Assembly: GCA_013146195.2 (NCBI GenBank)
Contig: CM028377.1
Coordinates: 26,580,428-26,644,427 of the forward strand
Source: Codonopsis lanceolata
Taxonomy: Eukaryota > Streptophyta > Magnoliopsida > Asterales > Campanulaceae
Direction of reading: 5' to 3'
DNA length: 64,000 bases
The position numbers were made by a program, and so were the translations under genes. This document shows positions 1 to 11,304 of the stretch, one piece after another; the stretch's first letter is position 1; each line of letters starts with the position of its first letter. Under the pieces are notes generated by a model. The model had not been told where the DNA came from. It worked only from the letters and a program-made list of their open reading frames with translations, and searched no databases.

Positions 1-509
1 AAAAAAATAGCTTAAACATTTGAAACAATTCAAGAAAAAATGTGTCGCTACTTAGCTAAAATAATTACTATTTTATTCTCTAATATAGTACCAAGAAGGT
101 TAATCATCCACATTCTTCTTCTTTTTCATCATATAATTTAATTCCTCGAATTGAATTATCATTACTAATAAGAAAATTTTAATAGAGCACACATTTCAAA
201 TTGATCTCACTGAATTTGAGACTGAGAAGAAGGATTAAAAGTATGGTCATCTCAATCAAATTACTAGAATCGAGAACATCAAAAGTATGGTCATCTCAAT
301 CAAATTACTAGAATCGAGAACATCGTTGTTGACTACGAAGAGTTACCACTAAGTAATCAATTCAGTATTGTCTGAAATTAATTTCTAGACTTAGCAAGTA
401 GGGTTTACTTGGCTTTAAAAAGTAAAAGAAACAGAATTGGTACACATTCAAACCCTTCAAACAATTATTATTAACAAATTAAATAAGATGGAAGGAGTTA
501 GAAGGATAT
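1..509. other. AT-rich flank, no gene seen
   Basis: No convincing coding region. The only clear structure is a direct tandem duplication at 237-324, listed separately. A 5-bp GATAT at 505-509 may be the target duplication of the adjacent solo LTR. Confidence 0.5.
237..324. repeat. 44-bp perfect tandem duplication
   Basis: The 44-bp unit beginning AAAAGTATGGTCATC at 237-280 is repeated exactly at 281-324. No coding frame or transposon end explains it; replication slippage is the simplest origin. Confidence 0.9.
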
Positions 510-1867
510 TGTTAGTCCCAAAAGACACAATACTAGGCTAGAATGAGGGCTTGAATAACTTAGGTACACTTTAAAACTTTGAGCCAATTTCCTTTAAAGT
601 ATGCTGATAACTTATAAAATAAGTTAACCATCAGGACTTGACCTGATGGCCAGAGCGCTGGGACACCACATGGAGGTCCTGAGTTCGAACCCCCCCAGGG
701 GTTAGAGGGATGTTTATCCCTCCCTAGTAGGCATCTCTGGGGATAATTAAGGGGGTAAGTGGGGAACCACTATAGATCCTCTTTAAAAAAAAAAAAAAAC
801 TTATAAAATAAGTTGAAGTATCAGAAAAGTACACAGAAAATAAAAGTCTTAGTCTATTGTTATAGACTATCGACAAACTTGGTATGCTCTTAGAGTTTAA
901 GTTAAGAATACAAGAAGGTAATATGATAAACAAATAGAAACAGTAAAAGCAGGAAATAAAGTATTCAGAGATTTTGAAATGGTCCACACTATAAAGAGTG
1001 TTACGTCCACCACCAAAGTGGTCAACCTTAGATTTGAAATGTGCACTATATTTTCCACTATTAGATCTGTTACAAAGATCGCCAATGAATTGTATGCAAA
1101 ATATTTGACAAAGTGTTTGGTGGGTGGAGTAATTATCTGTGAATAGAATAATTACAGTGTGTGCTAAGTATAGAATGATTCAAACAATAGGTGAAGAGTA
1201 GAATGATTGGAACAACTTCTTTGTTGTTTGGTAGGCTTTGCAGATCTGACTTGGATCTTTTGAATGCACTGAAGTTAAAGAGTTTGAAGGTTGTTCATAT
1301 TTTCAGAGCATTACGTTCTTCAGACTTCAATAAGAGTATTTATATAAGAGGTCCGTTGAGACCGTTAGATGAATTGATGAGAAAGACATGAACTAGCTGT
1401 TTGATTGTACTGAATGCAAGGAGATGTTGATCAGCGTCTTCTTTGTTATTGTCGCATTGACCAAGGCTTAGTGAATAAAGATACAACTATAGCAGAAAGT
1501 ACTTCAACTTGCAGAGTGAGGTAACTTTGCTAGAATCACATATTCCATTACAAATATCCGTAAGAATACTACATAGATCATGTAGATCCAGACTTCTATA
1601 ATCCATGTCTTCAGGCTTAAATCATACAACTGAACTTCACACGAACTAGTTTATAAAAGACTATTGGTGAAGGTCTTCTGATGTGCTGTTGAAGCGTTGT
1701 TGAAGACTGCTATTGATACTATAACAAAGTCTAATCAATTCAATTCTAAAGCTAAAATCTATTCAAAGTTGTCACACTAACTGGTACTTAACTCATTATA
1801 ACCACTAGGTATAAAACTAAGGAATGAATGATTACAAGCAAATCTAAGTACAATATAAACAACAATG
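510..1867 (-). mobile_element. Diverged solo LTR, Sirevirus-like family
   Basis: The left end (TGTTAGTCCCAAAAG) and several internal blocks, for example the CCACCAAAGTGGT palindromic block near 1010, align by eye with the LTRs at 41641-42836 and 54396-55617. After removing the nested SINE and one target duplication the length is about 1.17 kb, close to the 1.20-1.22 kb of those LTRs. GATAT occurs at 505-509 and 1868-1872 and fits a 5-bp target duplication, but the right terminus is degraded and does not end cleanly in CA. No gag or pol adjoins it, so it is a solo LTR or a remnant. Strand is given relative to the coding strand of the full element at 41641-55617. Confidence 0.6.
626..797 (+). 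mobile_element. tRNA-derived SINE with 17-bp target duplication
   Basis: A pol III A-box-like stretch (TGGCCAGAGCGCTGG, 647-661) is followed by a B-box-like stretch (GAGTTCGAACCC, 681-692). A body of about 170 bp then ends in about 13 A residues. The flanks are identical 17-mers, AACTTATAAAATAAGTT at 609-625 and 798-814. This is the standard structure of a SINE inserted by target-primed reverse transcription. It lies inside the solo LTR and is therefore younger than it. Confidence 0.93.
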
Positions 1868-2407
1868 GATATAATTATCCTTTTACATGAATTTCAACTA
1901 TTAGAAATCTAAATCTCACCTCCATTCGGATTGTGATTTCTTAAATTTTGGTAATCAAATCCAAGATTTCAGTAATTCATTTTCCTTTCAAATAAAATTC
2001 TGGCAACGCCAAACGCAATTAATCAATTTCATGAAATTAATTCTACCGAATTGATTCCATTTTTGTGTACCATTCGAGGCCTAAATGTTTTAAAATAATA
2101 TAATCTGAGCCCGTAGTTAGCTTTTGTTATCTATAAGTGTGAGACTGAGTTGTATTTTATTATAGCTATTTGATTAGTACTTGGATATATATGCCCTTGT
2201 TCTCCAAACATAGTATTTTAAGAGCACAATGAAACATGATAGAAAATGAGAATTAGTAACTTACAGAAAACTAACTTCAATTTTAAAATTAATTATTTTT
2301 AAATGGACACTAAAATTAAGACGAAGGGAGTAATAAATAGAAAAAATTGTGGGTTGGTCCACTTTTTAAAGTATGTAATCGCTGCAGTACACATTATTTA
2401 TTTTTAA
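1868..2407. other. AT-rich spacer, nothing recognised
   Basis: No ORF, RNA gene or clear transposon structure. A GAAGGGAGTA string near 2325-2334 resembles one Stowaway end, but its partner was not found. Confidence 0.4.
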
Positions 2408-3225
2408 TAGGAAAAAGTCAGCTTTGGTAGTAAAATGACTACGATATCCTTCATGAACTATATACCCGTTACGAAGATCATTATTTTTGCACCGCGGTAC
2501 AATTGAATTTTATGAATCGCAGTACAAAAAGTAACTAGCAAATTAAACTTTGAACCACGGTGTAAAAATTAATACAATGAAATTTATGAATCGCGGTGCA
2601 AAAATAGATTATGAAATTAAACTTTGAATCACAGTATAAAAATAATGCAATGAAATTTATGAATCGCGATGAAAAAATAGACTAGGAAATTAAACTTTGA
2701 ACCGCGGTGCAAAAATAATGCAATGAAATTTATGAATCGTGGTACAAAAATAGACTAGAAATTAAACTTTGAACCGTGGTGTAAAAATAATGTAATGAAA
2801 TTTATGAATCGCGGTGAAAAAATAGACTAGGAAATTAAACTATGAACCGCAGTACAAAAATAGACTAAAAATTAAACTTTGAACCGCGGTGCAAAAATAT
2901 TATCTAATTCATTTTTGCACCGTGAAACAAAAGCATAAAAACCAGTTTACGTCCTCCACCTTCTTCTTCAATTTCCTCCGTCGTAAGCTTTCTTCTTCCT
3001 CCTTCTTCTCTGCCTTCGTCTCAATTGAAAAATCCTTCAACCACGTTTCGTTGCGTACAATCGTGATTTTCGAATCCAAAGTGTGTTACCGGAGCTGTTG
3101 AAGAAAATGATGAAATTTTTGGAATAATATTTCGAAAAGTGGTCTTTTTCGATTGAAAAAAATAACGATGAACTTTTAAGGTTAGAAACTTTAAAAAAAA
3201 AAAACCGACCAAAATTTTCTCCTAA
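2408..3225. mobile_element. Non-autonomous repeat with ~74-bp internal array (copy 1)
   Basis: From about 2480 to 2925, roughly six imperfect copies of a ~74-bp unit alternate GAATCGCGGTGCAAAAATAG and AAATTAAACTTTGAACCGCG. A pyrimidine-rich segment and a terminal A-rich segment follow. The left end TAGGAAAAA and right end TTTTCTCCTA form a short imperfect inverted repeat flanked by TA/TAA. A diverged relative lies in opposite orientation at 30988-31780. No transposase is present. Superfamily uncertain. Confidence 0.55.
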
Positions 3226-4328
3226 TAAATAATTATTCGAGAAATTATTAGTAGAATATCTCATCTTGAATAATGTTCTTGATACTTCCTAATTTTCAAT
3301 GATTGCTATGGTATGGGTTTGGCCCAAGTAAAATTCGACATTTTTTAAAATTGGGTTACCACATCTCAAGATATACTAATATGGCACAAATATTACAGAT
3401 CAGTCTTTCCAATATTTGGTTCAAGTTTTGAATCAACCTCATGCCAAAATCCGTTTGAATGGCCCGCCATATAGTTATTAGGCCCGGTCGGCTTGCACGG
3501 AGATCCATGGATCAGATTCTTGATTCAAATTTCAAAATACGAACCAGGTCTAATCATGTAAGCATGATTATATATGTAACGCCTCCAACTGAATAGATGT
3601 CATTTCCTTTTCATTAGCCATGTAGTCATGTTCTTGCTTAGTCTAATCGCAAATGTGCAACATTTCTTTGCCTATAACGCATCTGATGGTGATTCTGTCA
3701 CTAAATTTTTAAAAAATAATGTCAGACTTCTTAATTATCGACGGAACTTTTACAGTCACGTGCTTTTTTAGAGGTATTTAAATGTCCGCTAAATTATTGA
3801 CGGAGCTCCGTCAGTAATTACCAATCCGTCACTAGTTACTGATGAAAGCTTCCGTCAGTAATGGTTGTGTCGATAATCAATTCGTTTCTAAAACTATAAA
3901 TATCAAAGGGAGAGTCTATTATCCTTTTTCACAATTGACCAAATGAATAGCACCTGTCATGAACTGAACAGGGACCATGCTCGTCAACCCTCCTTTAGAC
4001 TTTAGAGTGGGGTGGGGTGAGGAAGGCAAGTTGATAAACCGACAGGCGTGTCAAACTAGCTGTTCCCATTATAGGAGGGCCTATAAGGAAAAAATGGTGG
4101 CAAAAGAATTTGAGGTCCATAATTAATTTTCTGACAAATAATAAAGGAGCTGAGAATAATACTTCCCCCACCCACGCCTTCTCAAATAATCATCTTCTTT
4201 TAACTTAGCGTACCGTTTTAAAAAATGATTAAATGTATTATAAATATATTAGTATAATATGTAAGGTTTTTTTTTTTTTTTTTAATTTTTAAGCACATAT
4301 GAGCATAATTAAACATCATATAGCCAAC
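3226..4328. other. Intergenic, possible remnant with CCGTCAGTAAT motifs
   Basis: No gene recognised. Between about 3690 and 3900 the motif CCGTCAGTAAT and its complement recur in both orientations (GACGGAGCTCCGTCAGTAAT near 3798). Such clustered subterminal motifs are typical of CACTA-type transposon ends, but no CACTA terminus was found. Confidence 0.35.
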
Positions 4329-4530
4329 TAGGGGTATCTATTAAAACCACCGAACCACGGAACCAAATTAAACTAGTCAATTTGATTTGCTTTTGGTCGA
4401 AAACAATTTCGTATCGGTTTTGAAAATTGGAAAATCGCTATGTTTGGTTCACAATTTAAAATATCGAATTCAACAAAACCAAACCATCCAACCTATATAT
4501 TTTTATTTATTTATAATATAATATATATTA

Positions 4531-4797
4531 TACTCCCTCCGTTTTCATATTATGTTTCTCTTTGATCTGGTGCACCGTTGAAGAAAAACATATAATTGAT
4601 TGTATTATAAATGTTAGTGAAATGCATGGTTTTCTTTAATATCTTTGAACATGTGCTCATAATTAAAATATGTAGAAAAAGTAAAGGTAAGGTGATAAAA
4701 GTGTTTTCCTAAAAGAGAAAGTTTTGAAAGAGAACAATTATTTTAGAAAAAAGCGAAAAAATGAAAGAAGAACGATAATTTGAAAACGGATTTAGTA
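4531..4797. mobile_element. Stowaway-like MITE
   Basis: It begins TACTCCCTCCGTTTTCATA and ends with the imperfect complement (TTTGAAAACGGATTTAGTA), with TA at both outer ends as for Tc1/mariner insertions. The interior shares blocks with the MITE at 28327-28582 (AAAGTAAGG-like and AACAATTATTTTA-like strings), so they are one family. Confidence 0.75.
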
Positions 4798-4882
4798 TAA
4801 CATTTGTTAACTATTCTAAAATTTTGAATCATTTAATATGCATAATCTAGCCTCTTGATTTAGTCTATATATATATATATAT

Positions 4883-5631
4883 TGATGCGTCCAAGATAAT
4901 CTGGACCCACTAAATCAGCCCAATCAAAGCACCTGGCTTTCAACGTGCTTATAGTTCCTCTGAACCCAACTCTGAAATGAAGAAGAACGAACGTGAAGCA
5001 GGCACTCGCAAAGCCTCCGGCGTGTGAATTAGTACAATAAGCTCACAATTTGACAGAGTTTAGGCTAAGGAAATAAGATTGCGCATACCTCTCTCCAAAT
5101 TTTCACCGGGTTTTTATATGTGCCGGAGGCATAACTGCCCATTATCATGAATAACTGCCCATAATTAGCATTAACTGCCCATGATTGGCATTAACCGCCC
5201 ATGATTGGCATTAACTGCCCATGATTGGAATTAACTGCCCATTAACGAGCATCAACTCCTCTGCAAACTGTCATAGCTTATAGTCGGGATTATTGCTCGG
5301 GTGTAACCACCTTCAATCAGATCTGATTGCCCTGTGTGATCACCCTCAATTGTTATCTTGATCTTTTCCGGGAATCAATGCCCTCAACTGTTTATAACTT
5401 ACTTGGTGCCATCGAGCAATGTTGCACTCCCTCTCAACTTACTAGTGCAATCGAGCTAGGTTGCCCGCTCATCGATATTGCTCGCATAATTAAAGCCATC
5501 TCAAGTATTTATCCCGGCCAAAACGGAGACTTTACCTGATTGCTCGCGTAACATGTTTGCTCGCTTGCTCGGAAGATACACACGACTGACACGTGGCTCC
5601 TGGCTTGGGCTTAATTGGGCCGGGCAGCTCA
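4883..5631 (-). repeat. 3' LTR of the Tat element
   Basis: 749 bp, starting TGATGCGTCC and ending GGCAGCTCA. It matches 15358-16119 almost base for base; differences are a few substitutions plus short indels near 5000-5015 and 5310-5330. In element orientation it is the downstream LTR. The bases just outside (GTAGCCCCCAAC, 5632-5643; complement GTTGGGGGCTAC) are the only purine-rich candidate for a polypurine tract. The ORF at 5327-5539 lies wholly within the LTR and recurs in the other copy, so it is not a gene. Confidence 0.93.
5131..5250. repeat. ~20-bp tandem repeats inside the LTR
   Basis: About six units of consensus ATTAACTGCCCATGATTGGC, the outer ones degenerate. The same array is at 15617-15736 in the other LTR, so it is a family feature rather than a local expansion. 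Confidence 0.85.
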
Positions 5632-5921
5632 GTAGCCCCCAACTCCTTGTCTTATCGAGTATTCATGCTCATGACGAGGAGGATCCAAAAAATCTCAAAG
5701 TAGCTCCCCCCGAATATTTGAAAACCCAAAATTTAATTGGCGGCAATTCACAAAGCTTCTTGAACAAGCGTTTCCTAAGAAAACGAAACGTCAGCCGTCA
5801 ACCGTCAGCCGCCAGTTCTAAAAGCAAGTTCAACTTCCTAGGCCCATTAAATGCGGCCTCGTTCACTGCGCCTCGTGCTTAGAGCCCAATGATTTGATTC
5901 CTAACCGGCGGCTTCGTGGAG

Positions 5922-5929
5922 TATAAAAG
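5922..5929 (+). promoter_or_regulatory. TATA box of the Tat opposite-strand gene
   Basis: TATAAAAG at 5922-5929 lies on the plus strand, about 460 bp upstream of the ATG at 6383. A transcript starting about 30 bp downstream would carry a leader with a plausible intron (donor AG/GTATTT after 6101, acceptor TTCCTGTAG at 6373-6381). It is distinct from any LTR promoter and points toward pol. Confidence 0.6.
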
Positions 5930-6382
5930 GTAGGATTTAATCCTTTTACCACTTTACGCTTCTTTACCCTTCAAATCAATCTTCAAGCAAACGAACGAAG
6001 CAAAACCCAACTTTCTGCAGGTCTTCATCAAGAATCGCGTCCCACATTGCATCCTTGCTGCAATTTAAGAACGACATCAAGACTTTCATCAAATTCTCCA
6101 GGTATTTCGCCGTCTCCTCTTCATCATTCCATTGTATTGCCCTTTTCTTAATTTCTGATCTAGGGTTTAAACTGTATAAACCCCCTTTCTGCTTTTTATC
6201 ACTTATTTGCCCAAGGCTCAATTGCCTTCGCCTCTTCACGAATTAGTGACCCAGACCCAAGGAATCGAGAAACCATGTTCAAGACTCATCGATCTCGCAA
6301 CCACTATGTTACAACCAATTTACTTGCCACACTTTACCCAGTCAATTTTTAACCTGTAATTCTCGATTCCTTTTCCTGTAGG

Positions 6383-8936
6383 ATGTCTAGCGAAGGAACC
6401 ATTTCTGAAATTGAAGGACAGTGCTACGACCATAGAGCTCAAGTAGAAGAGCCTCCGTCCTCATCTTCTTCTGAAGGAAGCGAACAAGACGTAGCTCCAT
6501 TGATCACGCGCCGACGAAAACCCTCACAAGCGAGCAGCAAGTTAATAACGAACAAGCGAGCAATCTTCCTCGCCCAAACGAGCAACTACCCGGACCAAGC
6601 CAAACTCTATTTATTCCTGCCCCCTCCTTTTCCTCCCCTTCAATCAGATGGGAAGATTTGAATTCCGAGGACGAGGTTAGTACCTGGTTCTACTCGCTAG
6701 GTATAGACCCCAAACTGTACCGTGTTCGTGCTTTCGATTTAGACCTAGAAAAGGAAGGCCACAATTTCCAAGGAGACAGGATGGTGTTTTACTTTGATTT
6801 TTTCCAAGTCGGACTCCGACTTCCCCTTGACCCATTCATCGTAGAACTGCTGAATGCTTCCAACACCCTCCCCTGCGACCTGACCTTAACCACAGTTAGG
6901 TTCCTAGTATCCTTCATCAGAACTCCGCCACTCGGGTTCGAGCCCGATATGACCTTGTTCCGAAAGTTTTTTCTTCTTTCCCTTGACAAGAAAACTGGCC
7001 GCATCAACAGCCGCTCAAACCATGGTTTCTTCAAGCTTCTCACTGACAGCCCCAACAAAGTCGACAGCTGGGACGGGAAAGCCTTGCTCATCGAATCGAG
7101 CATTGGATGGCCATTCGCGCCCTACATCAGCGACTACGGTCTTCCCGAACATGACAAATACGCTTACCGAGCTGGGGAACCCAAAATAGTCAAGGCGTTC
7201 AGAAAGCTGTTAGGAGCAAGAGAAGGGCATACCGGGCAGGATTTTGTGCTGGATTGGCGAATTCTTACTTCGGACCTCGGTCTTCTGCGAGCTGCTGGGA
7301 TTTCCTACCTTCCTGTTGAAGGAGTGGAACCCCGAGTTACAATCGACCCAGAAACCCCTCATCCATACTGGGGTTCTTGCCATGGAAATAGATTTCCCAG
7401 TGAATGCGAGGAATGTGCTCGCACCGGAACCCTTTGCCGACCTGCCTTTTCACTTTCTGGTTACTCCTAAACTGTTTACTTTATCATCCTTTTCTTTGCT
7501 GATTTTAAATACCTATGTTTTCCTTGGTGCTAATACTTGACCTTGTGCAGAAATGAGGCAGCTGACCGACGTCACCAAGTTCATGCAGGCTGCTAAGAAG
7601 AACTCGAGCAAACGAGCAAAACACCTGTCCACCCAGCCAGCCATTAATCTTCCAACAGTCCCGGCTGCGACCTCAAGCCGAGGAACAAAGCGCCAACAAC
7701 CTGACCAATCCACATCTACCTTCATTCCTGCTCCCTTGGTGCGAGAACCAGTTGCTGTCTCACCCCCTGTCATCACCATTGAACCCACTGAAAGCCCGAG
7801 GAAACATAGGCGCCGGGCAGATAAAGCTGTGGTCGAAGAGAGCACTCCAGTTCCTATTTGGCAACAAGCAAATTTCGTCATGCCCGACGACCAACCCAAA
7901 GCTGCTGCCCTCATCAAGGAACTTGCCAACGTTCCCGACCTCGACAACATCGCTGTACACAAACGAGGTGGTTTCCCGTCCACTACTGGTCTCGGACTAA
8001 TGAAACGTCTCCACCACAGCGGGATCCAAAAGAAGTATGCCGACCAAGCAAGCTCGGTATTGATTGGAGAAATGGGTCTGTGCATGACTGAGGTAACGCA
8101 TTTCACCCTTTACTTACTGTTTTTCCTTTTTCCATATTTCTTACTCGCAATATCTCAAACAGATCGCCAATAAATCCATCCTGATGTATGAACGCCTCAT
8201 CACCAATCTGAACAAGAACAACACCCTCACCGCTGAGAAAGACAACCTTGCTTCCGAGAAAAACGCCCTAGAAGAGAAAATCAACTGCATCAGGGCTGAT
8301 CTCAAGAACAGCGAGGAATCCCTCACCAACAAGGTGACCGAGCTCTCACAAGTGGAGGCCGAGAAAGCAGCATTGGAGGCCCAATTGAACCTTTCTAAAA
8401 AGTCCGAGGAAACTGCCCTCAACAACATAGCCGGGGTACGACGAGAGCTGCGGGCTTGTCAGAGCGACCTGGAAGCTGCCAATGCCACCGTCACCAAGCT
8501 CGAGCAATTGGTGTCCGAGGTCGGCTCACTGACGGATGACGAGCAAAAGCAGCAAATCATTGAGGACTACAAGAGATCGTCCGACTTTACCAATTGTGTG
8601 GAAAGTGAGGCCTACCCGTTTTTTGTGCAGGGAATGAATCATATTTTAAGGCAGCTCGCCTGTAGTGGTCTGGAAATTAGCCCCGAGCAACTTGCTGAAT
8701 GGGGGGCTAACCCCCTCTTTTGCTCGTCTGCCCGGGCCGGCCATTCCCAAGTGCCCTTTAATGAAGATGAACTAGAAGGCTTGGCCGAAGCCGACGCTGC
8801 AAAGGGCCTGTCTCCATGGATCCCTCCTCCTGTCGCCGACACTCCACCGACCTTACGTAAATTTGGCGATCACAAGCTCCTTCAACCACCGCTGATGACA
8901 CCGAGGATCAAGCTGATGATGAGGTCACAATCCTGA
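6383..8936 (+). CDS. Spliced opposite-strand ORF of the Tat element (putative gypsy-type transposon domain)
   Basis: This gene faces pol. Exon A runs 6383-7459 and contains the family core (WFYSLGIDPKLYRVRAFDLD, then LRLPLDPFIVELLNASN and FLVSFIRTPPLGFEPDMTLF), which I recognise as the plant 'putative gypsy type transposon' domain. Intron 7460-7550 (G/GTTACT...TTGTGCAG/A) joins in phase 1. Exon B is 7551-8092. Intron 8093-8162 (AG/GTAACG...AAACAG/A) joins in phase 0. Exon C from 8163 encodes a long heptad-rich coiled coil (about 8190-8540) and an acidic tail. The leading low-complexity part of exon A (6383 to about 6520) is in a different frame from the core, so a one-base indel is likely. 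A second indel near 8860-8900 would extend the protein to a stop at 9002-9004. Function unknown; nucleic-acid or Gag binding has been suggested for such extra ORFs but is not shown here. Confidence 0.75.
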
Positions 8937-9142
8937 ATACCACTGCCAACACCGAGGAACCCACCATTGTTTCCACCGAGGATAATACTGCCCCCGCTAG
9001 TTGAACTCATCCCACAGGCCTGCGCGCCTTTCTGGCCTTCGTGCCTTGTCCTACAACAATTTTAATTCTTTGCCTGTAATATTTTAACTCCTTTTACTTT
9101 TGAATGACTGCATGATATTAGCTTTAGCCGCATTAAAATCGC

Positions 9143-9300
9143 TTTTACTCGCTCTTACAGCGATCAACATTTAACCAAGTTTTTACTCGCTCTAAAGCGA
9201 TCATCATTTAGCTTTTATTTTACTCGCTCTAAAGCGATCATCATTTAGCTTAGCTTTTACTCGCTCTAAAGCGATCATCGTTTAGCTAAACTTTTACTCG
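9143..9300. repeat. Tandem array with TCGCT/AGCGA palindromes
   Basis: Four full units and a partial of consensus TTTTACTCGCTCTAAAGCGA followed by TCATCATTTAGC, spaced about 36-50 bp. Each holds the inverted repeat TCGCT...AGCGA. It lies between the end of the opposite-strand gene and the end of integrase, where the two transcripts converge. Confidence 0.85.
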
Positions 9301-9356
9301 AATACCCCTCCCTTACGAGCATAAAGCCCTCTATGCTCGCAATAAGGGGTTATTCG
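9299..9356. terminator. Imperfect hairpin between convergent genes
   Basis: CGAATACCCCTCCCTTACGA pairs imperfectly with the complement of the segment ending AATAAGGGGTTATTCG; the inner arms are GAGCATA and TATGCTC. A role in 3'-end formation or in blocking read-through is inferred from position only. Confidence 0.4.
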
Positions 9357-9371
9357 ATCAATCTGAAACAT

Positions 9372-9427
9372 CTCTTCAAATTTGATCGAGCATAAAGACC
9401 TTTATGCTCGATCAAAGACTTGAAGAG
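9372..9427. terminator. Strong hairpin between convergent genes
   Basis: A perfect 14-bp inverted repeat (GATCGAGCATAAAG at 9384-9397, complement at 9400-9413) has a 2-base loop. The outer arms CTCTTCAA and TTGAAGAG extend the stem with a small bulge. It is the strongest palindrome I saw in the element and lies about 130 bp beyond the integrase stop. Confidence 0.55.
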
Positions 9428-9553
9428 ATTCAACTCAAAAAACCCCAACTTGAAGACCCACTTTTCAAACATAAAGTTGAAAAGTCAACTGAGCTTCATC
9501 ATTACCATTTATCATGAGAGAAAAAGATCAAAGAATTACATATTGTAAATCAA

Positions 9554-10919
9554 TTACCAATAGTATTTCTTCAAATGATCCGCATGCCATGGATGCTTTA
9601 ACTCATCACCATCCTCTGTTCGCAACATGTAGGTGCCTTCCTTAATAATTCTCGAAACTTGAAAAGGGCCTTCCCAGTTTGGTGACAACTTTCCCCATTC
9701 AGCTCGATGACCCGTGGCCTCAATCTTACGAAGGACCCAATCCCCCACAGCAAATGATCGACCACGAACTCTCTTATCGTGGTGAGCCTTTGCTCGTTGC
9801 TTATAGTTGGCCATCCTCATTTTGGCTTCCAAACGTCTTTCTTCCAACAAGTCCAAATCATTGCTCGAGCCGCTTGATTAGAACCTGCATTGTAATTTAG
9901 GACCCTATGTGGGCAAATACATCTCTACCTGAGCCATAGCATCGACCCATAAGCTAAAGAAAATGCGGTTTCCTGCTGACCCCTTATCGTTGTTCTTATC
10001 GCCCACAAGGTCAAGGCACTGCCTACCCATCTTCCAAATTTTTCTTCCAAATTCCTCTTCAAAACATGCGTAATTTGTTTATTCAGCCTTCGCTCGACCA
10101 TTGCCTTGTGGATACGCCACGATGACCGCCAATGTTTCACCCTCATTTGCTCGCACGCCTGTAAACTTTTCCAAAAGCGGGTCCCATGATCGATACAATT
10201 GCTCATGGACCCCAAACCGACACCATATGTGCTCGTGTACAAAATCGATGACGCTCACCTCGCTTATAGTCGCCGCTGGCTTCGCTTCCACCCACTTCGT
10301 GAAGTAATCCACGGCAACTACTGCATATTTGAACTTCGACCGAGCAACGGGAAAAGGACCAATCAAGTCAATTCCCCACATGTCGAATGGCCATGACGCG
10401 ATAACAGGAGTCTGCTCGGTAGATGGCAATCGTGGAATATCTGCATAACGTTGACACTTGTCGCGGCGGCGATTTAACATATATCTCAAGATCCCGCCGC
10501 AGTTATCCAAGAAAATCCTCGCCGCTAACACTTTCTGCTAACGATCGCTGGCCGGGGTGACCTCCACACTTGCCTTCATGCACTTCGCCCAAGATTCCCT
10601 CCGTCATCTCTGGACGAACACACCTCAACAAAGGTCGTGTATATGATCTTCGATACAGGATGTTGTCTAAGATAATGTAACGACATGACCGCTTCTGGAC
10701 GGTTCTAGCTTCCTTTTTGTCTTCAGGCAACACCCCATGCTCGATGTACGCTCGAAGATCATCTATCCAACATCTTGCAGCTGGCTCTATGTCCATGACC
10801 ACTTCCTTCTCGATGACAGGAATTTCCAGATGCTCGATCATGACTCCAGGATGCAAAGACTGAATTTCATCCTCAGCCATCTTCGATAAATAATCGCCGC
10901 ATATTGTCCTCCCGAGCAA
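9554..10919 (-). pseudogene. Tat integrase, frameshifted
   Basis: Read on the minus strand, the zinc-binding region comes first (HEGKCGGHPG near 10580, then DKCQRYAD near 10450). The catalytic core follows (WPFDMWGIDLIGPFP near 10380, VVAVDYFTKWVEAKPA near 10300), then a chromodomain-free C-terminus with the GPF-type motif KLSPNWEGPFQV near 9690. The protein ends at LKKYYW and a stop at 9554. At least three frame changes (about 10510, 10200 and 9880) break it. The order RNase H then integrase is the Ty3/gypsy order. It integrates the cDNA in an intact element; this copy is unlikely to be active unless the indels are assembly errors. Confidence 0.88.
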
Positions 10920-11304
10920 TTCTTACTAGCTCCCAGTAATCGAAATCTTTTAAAATTTCTCTTACCATCGCACAATAACGGACCAAGATCGGGTGATGCA
11001 CCCCATAGTCGCCTTTGACTTGATTAACCACCAACTGAGAATCACAATATACAACCACTGCCCGCACTCCAATGTCTTGCGCGAGCTCGAGACCAGCAAT
11101 TAAAGCTTCATATTCGGCCTGGTTGTTCGAAGCTGGGAATTTGAAACGCAACGCCTTTTCGAATTCCACATCTTGCTCCGGCGGGACTAACACTAAACCA
11201 GCACCACTCCCAAATCGACTAGCCGAACCGTCAACATGAAGTTCCCAGCAATATTCCGGCCTCGGCTTTGGACTTGCATTACTCGTCGTTGCTTTACTCT
11301 CCAC
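10873..11304 (-). pseudogene. Second (archaeal-type) RNase H of the Tat element
   Basis: The reading frame holds the acidic motifs of a catalytic RNase H: LHVDGSASRFGSGAG (first Asp), NNQAEYEALIAGLELA (Glu) and VVYCDSQLVVNQVKG (Asp), then a C-terminal segment ending ARED. Tat-lineage elements are known to carry this extra domain after an ancestral RNase H that has lost active-site residues. That arrangement is seen here: the preceding domain at 11402-11857 reads LYVYLAATEQAVAAVL, without the expected catalytic Asp. The frame is separated from its neighbours by shifts at about 11300 and 10900. Confidence 0.85.

Noticed and set aside
640..700. Possible tRNA gene from A and B box motifs
   Set aside because: No cloverleaf can be formed, an A tail follows and perfect 17-bp duplications flank it; it is a SINE.
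5327..5539. 70-codon ORF
   Set aside because: It lies inside a Tat LTR and recurs in the other LTR at 15779-16027.
6055..6246. ORFs on both strands just downstream of the TATA box
   Set aside because: They overlap the proposed leader exon and intron and show no conserved motif.
9143..9300. CRISPR-like short repeats
   Set aside because: Spacers are repeats themselves and the block is part of a retrotransposon.
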